Source of the DNA: Mucor racemosus
Lineage: Eukaryota > Mucoromycota > Mucoromycetes > Mucorales > Mucoraceae
Direction: 5' to 3'
Length of the DNA: 64,000 bases
Assembly (NCBI GenBank): GCA_027405735.1
Contig: JAPEHQ010000011.1
Span: forward strand, 1,736,001 to 1,800,000
Made by a program: the position numbers and the translations under genes. Below the pieces are notes generated by a model. That model searched no databases, had not been told where the DNA came from, and saw only the letters and a program-made list of their open reading frames with translations. Below, piece after piece: positions 57,081-64,000 of this stretch (within the stretch, counting starts at the first letter, position 1; each line of letters opens with the position of its first letter).

Positions 57081-58620
57081 TAAGACTAAAACTCAATGTA
57101 CGTTACCTCTAGCGCAATAATTACAAAGCAAGACTATATTATCATCAAATAAACTACCACACAATATTAACGTATATAAATATTCACAGTAATAAGCTTG
57201 AATCAAGTGGATACAGCATCGTACATTCTTGAAAAAGTTCTCAAGTATTATAAAATCTCTTATTTTTAAGACTCACAAAGCTTATAAGCGGAATATTAAT
57301 TTAGAAAATTATTTTTGTCCAGATCATCAATTTTGACATTTTTTAATTTTTTTTTTCTGGTTTTGCAAATCTAGAGTTAATTATAATGCCTGTAATGATC
57401 CAGTTACATTACATAAGCAAATTGCACATATAAATAACAACCAAGAACGGATCAATTGCACATTAGTGAATTTATCTGTAATAGATCAATGGATTGTCAA
57501 ACTGGATATATAATATAGAGGATTATATGTCTGACTTTGATTCTATGATTGATTATGAGAGGTTGGTGTTACTAATTGTAATTGCTATTACTAGTATACG
57601 ATTATTACCTATGATTGATTATATGGAGTTATATAATAATTGGTTATAAGTAACAATGATAAATAAGTAATAATATATATTTATTTGGATTGTGGTTATA
57701 AATATAATAAGGGAAAGGAAAGAACAGATAAATTCACTAATGTGCAATTGATCCGTTCTTGGTTGTTATTTATATGTGCAATTTGCTTATGTAATGTAAC
57801 TGGATCATTACAATGCCAATTATAAAAACAAAAAATATACACATATACAGACTTTAGCGCTCTATTTGCTTAATAAAAAATAATAAGCATTTTTATTGCA
57901 AAATATTACGTGAAAATCCTTTAATCAAAATTCCGTTTTTGGGCCAAAAGTACAAATTTCCATTACTTAACAATTAATATTGAGCTTTTATAAAATGCGT
58001 ATTAGTTATAGCTACAATTTTCTCTCACAATGTAGTACATTTAAACGTTGATTTTGGTATCAAAAATCGATTTTTCTGTTTTTTGATCAAAATCATGAGT
58101 GTTAGTAAGGATAAAATGAGTCCCGAAAATGTCCGCTACAAAGTCTGAATTTTCAGATTGTACGTGGTTAAATATAAGAAAAGTTTAAAAAAAACCGCTT
58201 TTTTAATTAAAACTTAGATATATACCATAGTATAAGAGACTTAGCCATTCAACCTTGCTATGCTCAATTACGGCGTTGCTCTGCGGGCTCACCTTTGCAA
58301 TTTTTTAATGAATCTATGATATGACAGATGGCTTTTCTAGTAGAAAATGCATGTTTCTATGATAAACAGCAGATATTTCCTATTCTGTTTAATTTATGAT
58401 GGTTCATGCCCTGTAATGCTGCTTTTACATTTGTTAAAATGTGCAATAATTTAGCAGGGTTTTAATTGCACTAAATAATTTAAAGCCTTGAAAATCCTTT
58501 TTTACGTGTGTTGTTTCTCTCTTTTTGTTTTTATACTATTCCAAGAATATATTCACTGTTTGATAAAGCATATCAGACTATCGAGCTGGTATTCTTTTCT
58601 TTGATTGAATACACATGCTA
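57081..58620 (-). repeat. Repeat block A, copy 4, interrupted
   Basis: Inverted block A split by the 422-bp element at 57391-57812. Sequence on both sides aligns continuously with the uninterrupted copies once the element and one ATGCC are removed. Confidence 0.85.
57391..57812. mobile_element. 422-bp non-autonomous TIR element
   Basis: Ends are perfect 89-bp inverted repeats (57391-57479 and 57724-57812), starting TGTAATGATCCAGTTACATT. The flanks are direct ATGCC duplications (57386-57390, 57813-57817). Four other block A copies lack the element, giving the empty site. The 244-bp centre is AT-rich with no ORF. It is a MITE-like element. The 5-bp duplication with TGT...ACA ends does not match Tc1/mariner (TA) or hAT (8 bp), so the superfamily is left open. 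Confidence 0.9.
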
Positions 58621-59344
58621 ACGTAAGGGACTAATGTTTTTAATATAGGTAGCAGTCTATAATATTAGAGATTGATATTTTTATTTAACCGCTTTCTAAG
58701 ATCAAATCGAAGGCAATGATATTTATATCTATTCAATGAAAAGTTAGAACTGGCTACAAACTCACGAAATGTTCCAGAAAAGTGATAAAATTTTAAATGT
58801 TATAGAAATATAAAAAAAAAAGAATCTGATGTCTTGTCTACTAATAACCATAGTTCGGATCGTAACTATACTTGAAAACAAATCTTTTTACAGCTGACAA
58901 TCGTAAATCAAAATAGTAAGTTTAAAGAAGGTTAATTTGTTTGAATTTTATGAGTGATAAAGTAATATCCACAACCTTAGATTTGACTTGCATATAAATT
59001 TAAGCAGTAAGTCTTATATATTTATTAAGTTTATTCTCGAGTAAAAACCATAATTGCTGTAAATATTTTAGCTATAAACATATTTACAAATGATAATAAT
59101 CGTAAATATATTGGCTCTTGCATATATTGCTCTACATCAACAACGCATTGTTCAATTGTATTGTTTATAATCTATATTAATAAAAACAAATGTAATTTAA
59201 AAATTCCTTCCAGTAAAAAATGCAATGGAATTTTGAGGACGGCACGATGCTCATGTAAAACCAGTTTGTACCCATACGATCAACTCATTATACTCATGGT
59301 CAGATTGTATTATTATGCACAAATAGGGATAATGATATGCTTAT
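58621..59344. other. Intergenic, no gene seen
   Basis: AT-rich sequence after block A. Nothing supported. Confidence 0.45.
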
Positions 59345-59425
59345 GAACAGTTCTAGTATTATGCACACATGGGCCGGGATTAATGTCATGCACATGGACA
59401 GAATCTATAATTCTGCACATACAGG
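59345..59425 (+). repeat. Copy of inverted-repeat arm segment
   Basis: Shares ATTAATGTCATGCACATGGA and CAGAATCTATAATTCTGCACA with the arms (near 36600-36665 reversed and 45610-45670). From 59426 to 59989 I see no gene; the stretch around 59500-59600 is locally GC-richer. Confidence 0.6.
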
Positions 59426-59989
59426 CTTTAGCGTTGTGCTCGTGTGCAGTTTCTTTTGTTGTGCCCATGTGTATTATCTTGTTATCTTTTTAGCCATCAT
59501 ATTCAGTGGGTGCAACAACTCATCAGCCCATAATGTGCAGCCCACCTGGGCACAATGAAAGCACCTTGTGCAGCACAGGTCGGCCGTAGTGGCTTTTATA
59601 TATAAATCCCTTGAATTTGTGATTTTATGGACTTTTTTGAATCCGGTTATATCATTTTATACTTTTCAGGTTAGATCCGTTATTAGGCTAGTAATGTTGT
59701 AGGTTGTATTTATGTTTTACTTAAAATAAACCTTTGAATAATTAATAGCAATACAGTCGAACCGTAATTTTTGTATGAAATTTCGATACCTGTATCTTAT
59801 AGCTGCTACTTAGAATATTTAAACAACCGCGTCCGGGCTGTCCGGTGATTTTTTCTTTAGATTTAAAGCTTGGAAATATTATTAGATGGCCGCTTCCGGA
59901 GATGGTTCGGCTTTTTTTTTGGAAGAGTGACCATTGGCAAAAATATGAATCATATACTATGTTTTATGCCACCAAGTACCATATGTTGC

Positions 59990-61015
59990 CACCTTCTACA
60001 GTATCAATACATCTTACAATCTATTGATTACAATATGTATTGAAGTGCAAAGTCTTGATATCTTATATAAAAAACGTCTATCGTACTAAGTTTAATCCAA
60101 TAATTACCAAGAACGCTTGGGCCTCAATTATGACACCATATTATTTTATCCCAGCAGTTAATCAATCAAGTAGCTATCAAATCAACGTCCAAGCACATTT
60201 AGCGCAGCATCGAAACAAGACAACTCGCAAGCTCTGCAAGAACGGTTAAATTATGATTGTGTTTAGATATACGAAATAAAGACTAAGAATTAAAATCAGA
60301 ATTCAATATATTTATTGCGTATATTTCTTTCGAAAAAATAAGATGAGATCTAATCAAATATATAATGGGTCGTGTATTTATATGTTTTAAGAGCGCGGAT
60401 ATAGGATGGATATCTAGGTTGACCAGAACCAGTAACCGCAAGAGATCCAAAGATAAGTATATACAGAATATTCTTGATCGAATAATAGACTTAAAGATTT
60501 TTCTACATCAGGTATCAGTTCATGTAGAATGTCCCATACCTATTCCTAATTGGCTGGTTCTTAAAGAATATCCCAACCCTTGGGTTAATTGCCACAAAAC
60601 CACTCCTACCTATTCCCAATGTTGAAATAAAGTTTACAGCATCATTTACCATATCTCCCACATCTATGACCAAGTCTGGATCATCCATTTATAACTCTAA
60701 GTGAATGATGCTATCTTTCCTATCTCCATTATGTAATCCATAATGCCTGTTAATCTAGTCTATCCTAAACAGATTGATCCATTTCAATCCATAGATTACT
60801 ATTCAACAGATCCAATGGTTCAATAGTGCCTTAAATTATATCTCAGGATCTCAATGTCAAATCAATATAAAAGGCCATCATAATTTTTTATTTAAATAAA
60901 CGATATTTTGTTTTTATTATACAGTTGAAGAACTGATTCATTAGTTATTCTCTTTTAATTGCATTCGTTTTTAAGTATTACTTATCAAACCTAAAAATAC
61001 ACGACAAGGCTAAAC
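59990..61015 (+). repeat. Repeat block B, right-end copy, interrupted
   Basis: Matches 37225-37725, with the 512-bp insertion at 60260-60771 separating GGTTAAATTATGATTG from GATTGATCCATTTC. It is part of the composite repeat that mirrors 1-3200. Confidence 0.85.
60260..60771. mobile_element. 512-bp insertion, solo-LTR-like
   Basis: Begins TGTTTAGATATACG and ends ATCCTAAACA, so it carries TGTTTAG/CTAAACA 7-bp inverted ends. It is bounded by GATTG duplications (60255-60259, 60772-60776). Block B copies at 37225 and 2673 show the unoccupied site with one GATTG or its equivalent. TG...CA ends, size and a 5-bp duplication fit a solo LTR. A frame of 86 codons at 60365-60625 has no family match. 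Confidence 0.8.
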
Positions 61016-61190
61016 CTTTTGCAATTCTGCGGATCAGCGCTAGAAGTATCTGCCATTGCAACAGGAGGTCATTTAGATTCATATTCGGTGAGAAGAACTG
61101 ATCGGCGTGCTGATCTTAGTAGGTGTAAGTAGTAGGTAACTAACTTGTTGCTCGAACTCACTGAACGTACAATAACCCATGGATGCTGAT
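61016..61190 (-). repeat. Repeat block F, copy 4
   Basis: Inverted copy of 2490-2672, with AGGCTAAACCTTTTGCAATT and GATCTTAGTAGGTGTAAGTA. Confidence 0.75.
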
Positions 61191-61199
61191 AGTTTGGGT

Positions 61200-61245
61200 A
61201 TCGATCCGGGTTTTTTCAGCCAAATTTACTAGTATGCATATCATA
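61200..61245 (-). repeat. Short dispersed motif G, right-end copy
   Basis: Reads AGCCAAATTTACTAGTATGC on the plus strand, matching the inverted sequence at 2437. Confidence 0.65.
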
Positions 61246-62689
61246 TACATTAATGAAAAAGGAAAAAATTTGCTAGGTATATGCGGAGCTTATTACTAAG
61301 AAAAAAAAAGGAGGATCATATTCGATGAGAAGCAAAGGTCATCGGGGATTCTCTTTTGAAATTCATATCCTAATACCAAAGGGCTTCCCCTTTGGCTGGT
61401 TTGAACTCACGAATATGTGTGTCGCACTCAATCTGTAGCGCATGCGCTACCCGTTAAGCTTGTCACTTTCCTTTGATCTACAATTTTAATCCCCATACAT
61501 GTGAACATGTATTTGTTAGTTTTTCACTATTTTGGGAGATGCAGCAAATTAAGGTGTATTTTATCTTTTTGGAAATAATAGTAGCGATTTCCAGAAATTG
61601 GTAGTAGACATCATCTAAAAAAAATGCCAATTTTTGATGGAGAGATAAAGAAAACTCAATGTTAGTACATTAATATTAAGCTGTATAACACAAAAACTGA
61701 ATATGGACGAATGTAAAGCAATGTTTGCCAAAATGGGAGCTAATATTATAACATGAGCTACAACGCATAGAAACTCAAGTGATATTCAACAGATGCAATT
61801 GCATTGGAGAAATTCAGTTTTTAGGAATAGAAACACCTAGGATTATAAATCATACTGGAAAACCAAAGTACGCATTATTCATCAAACTAAAGATAGAAAC
61901 CAACTTTCCAATCCACCAGTGGTAAATGCAGATATCAATTGTATAATCTCTACCAATGCAAAATAGTAATATGATATAATGTATGAATCAATCAGTTTGA
62001 CAATTATAATTAATGGTAATAATAATAATAAGATTATGTTTTTAAAGAAATAACAATGTTATGTCAATACTCATCCTATGTCTCACATCCAAGGTCACAG
62101 TCTATAATTAGTGTTACAGTAAATCAATGTGGATCATTGATTTACATCATATTCTTAGATAGTAAAACCCTAGTAATAGTTATAATTAATGTATATAAAT
62201 ACATCCAAAGGATGTATTGTTAATAAAAGTGTAATATTCTGGCAAGATTATTTATATAGACTCTTTTGACATTTCAAACAAAATACTACCAACAGTATAT
62301 TAGTAAGTTGTAATTTAATACACAGTCGTTCAATATCACCGAATATTAATGAATAATGAATCAGAGAAAATACAACTGGTAAAAAACTGATACTCAATGT
62401 AAAACGAAATCAGGATTGATAAAAGGTGTTGTATTCATTGTGTGGTAAAAATCGTGACATTTTGATGGATGGAAATTACAGGGCCAAGATGTTGTGTTTG
62501 CTTCAGGATTTTCAAAAGGGTTCGAAAGTATTCTTCATTAAACTCAACTAGATGTTGAATACTTATCATATGCGATTAGTATTATTTTGTCTTTTATTTA
62601 ATTGCTGTATTATTAAAAATCAAGCTTTTCATAGCTTATAACAATGACAATGGGATGTTTCTGGTTTTAGATTGACATTTATCGTAAGG
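61246..62689 (-). repeat. Repeat block C, right-end copy
   Basis: Inverted copy of 1311-2436. It includes the tRNA-like segment at 61385-61460 (minus strand), which is closer to a tRNA D-arm and T-arm than the left copy. A stretch near 62040-62240 is absent from the left copy and may be another small insertion. Confidence 0.7.
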
Positions 62690-62915
62690 CAGGCTGATGA
62701 TACGTTTAATATTACTGTAGATGGAACCAGTCAATTTAGTTTATGGAATTTGAATGAAAATACCAAGGAACCATTTGTAAGTACTTAAGTTGGTTCTAGT
62801 AAAGCATTGAATAAATTGGCTTGGAACAAAGAGGAGAAAAAGACAGAAATGGGTTTCAGTGATGATGGCCATGTTTATGTTTATGATATTGGAAACGTAA
62901 GATTAAAACTTAATG
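62690..62915 (+). pseudogene. Dynein intermediate chain fragment, copy e
   Basis: The longest copy. After a TTTTAG acceptor-like site it reads ADDTFNITVDGTSQFSLWNL then NENTKEPFVST, a stop, then VGSSKALNKLAWNKEEKK and SDDGHVYVYDIGN before GTAAGA. Order and spacing match the C-terminal WD40 of dynein intermediate chains. The single stop and missing upstream and downstream exons make it a relic. Confidence 0.7.
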
Positions 62916-64000
62916 TAAGTCACCTCTAGCGCAATAATTACAAAGCAAGACTATATTATCATCAAATAAACTACCACACAATATTAACGTATATAAATAT
63001 TCACAGTAATAAGCTCAAATTAAGTGGATACAACATCGTACATTCTTGAAAAAGTTCTCAAGTATTATAAAATCTCTTATTTTTAAGACTCACAAAGCTT
63101 ATAAGCGGAATATTAATTTTAAAAATTATTCTTGTCCAGATCATCAATTTTGACATTTTTTAATTTTTTTTTTCTGATTTTGCAAATCTGAAGATAATTA
63201 TACTACTAATTATAAAAACAAAAAATATACACATATACAGACTTTAATGCTCTATTTGCTCAATAAAAAACAACAAACATTTTTATAGCAAAATATTACG
63301 TGAAAATCCCTTAACCAAAATTCCGTTTTTGGGCCAAAAGTACAATTTTTCATTACTTGACATTTAATATTAAGCTTTTATAAAATGTGTATTAGTTATG
63401 GCTACAATTTTCTCTCACAATGTAGTACATTTAAACGTTGATTTTGGTATCAAAATTTGATTTTTTTGTTTTTTGATCAAAATCATGAGTGTTGGTAAGG
63501 ATAAAATGAGTCCCGAAAATGTCCGCTACAAAATCTGAATTTTCAGATTGCATATGGTTAAATATAAGAAAAGTTAAAAAAAACGTATTTCTATTTCAAA
63601 CTTAGATATATACCATAGTGTAAGAGACTTAGCCGTTCGATCTTCATATGCTCAATTACGGCATCGCTCTACGGGTTCTCTTTTGTAATTTTGTAATAAA
63701 TGTGTGACATGACAGGCGGTTTTTCTGATAGAAAAATGTATGTTTCTATGATAACAGCAGATATTGCGTATTTTGTTTAATTTATGGTTCATGCCCTGTA
63801 ATTTTGCTTTTACATTGGCTGAAATATGTAATTTAGCAGGGTTTTAATTGCGCTAAATAACGTAAAGCCTTGAAAATCCTTTTCTACATGTGTTGTTTCT
63901 CTCTTTTTATTTTTATATTATTCCAAGAATATATTCGCTGTTCGTTTGATAAAGCATATAAGATTATCGAATTGGTACTCTTTTCTTTAATAACTGAATA
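62916..64000 (-). repeat. Repeat block A, right-end copy
   Basis: Inverted relative to 1-1079 and cut by the window edge. It closes the mirror arrangement A-dynein-C-G-F-B (left) against B-F-G-C-dynein-A (right). Confidence 0.85.

Overview
This window looks like AT-rich nuclear DNA of a filamentous fungus, most likely an early-diverging (Mucoromycota-type) one. The basis is the gene content (WOPR/Gti1-Pac2 regulator, Sfp1-like zinc finger, Kre9/Knh1-like secreted protein, UNC93-like transporter, Mpv17 family, ornithine decarboxylase antizyme) and the many short introns (51-84 nt) with GTAAGT-like donors, AG acceptors and CTAAC-like branch points. The species-level assignment is inference. I saw no rRNA, no intact tRNA, no CRISPR array and no bacterial operon.

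Layout. 1-3.2 kb and 60-64 kb are two diverged copies of one composite repeat in opposite orientation, so the window starts and ends in the same repeat family. 3.2-12.5 kb is repeat-rich: a decayed 21-bp minisatellite, AT-rich repeat E, and a broken LINE reverse transcriptase. 13.4-19.6 kb is a plus-strand gene block: UNC93-like transporter, a RecQ-like protein lacking its ATPase residues, ornithine decarboxylase antizyme, and a small secreted protein. 22.7-29.2 kb is a minus-strand block: MIT-like/RasGEF-like protein, a two-TM protein, a universal stress protein, and an Sfp1-like regulator. The last is divergent from a WOPR regulator at 31.7-33.4 kb. 34.65-47.62 kb is a 13-kb inverted repeat with two nearly identical 4.9-kb arms around a 3.1-kb spacer. 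49.5-55.8 kb is a second plus-strand block: a secreted Gly-rich protein with Lys-Arg sites, a two-finger C2H2 factor, a small TM protein and an Mpv17 homologue. 56.8-64 kb is repeat again, with two clean nested insertions.

All multi-exon models were built by hand. Exon lengths sum to multiples of three and the reading frame stays open across each junction, but no transcript data were available. The genes do not form an obvious pathway. The most notable items are an antizyme whose frames do not fit the usual +1 frameshift layout, a degenerate RecQ-like protein with an 11-nt microexon, a secreted protein that looks Kex2-processed, repeated pieces of a dynein intermediate chain gene inside the dispersed repeat, the large inverted repeat, and two insertions with 5-bp target duplications.
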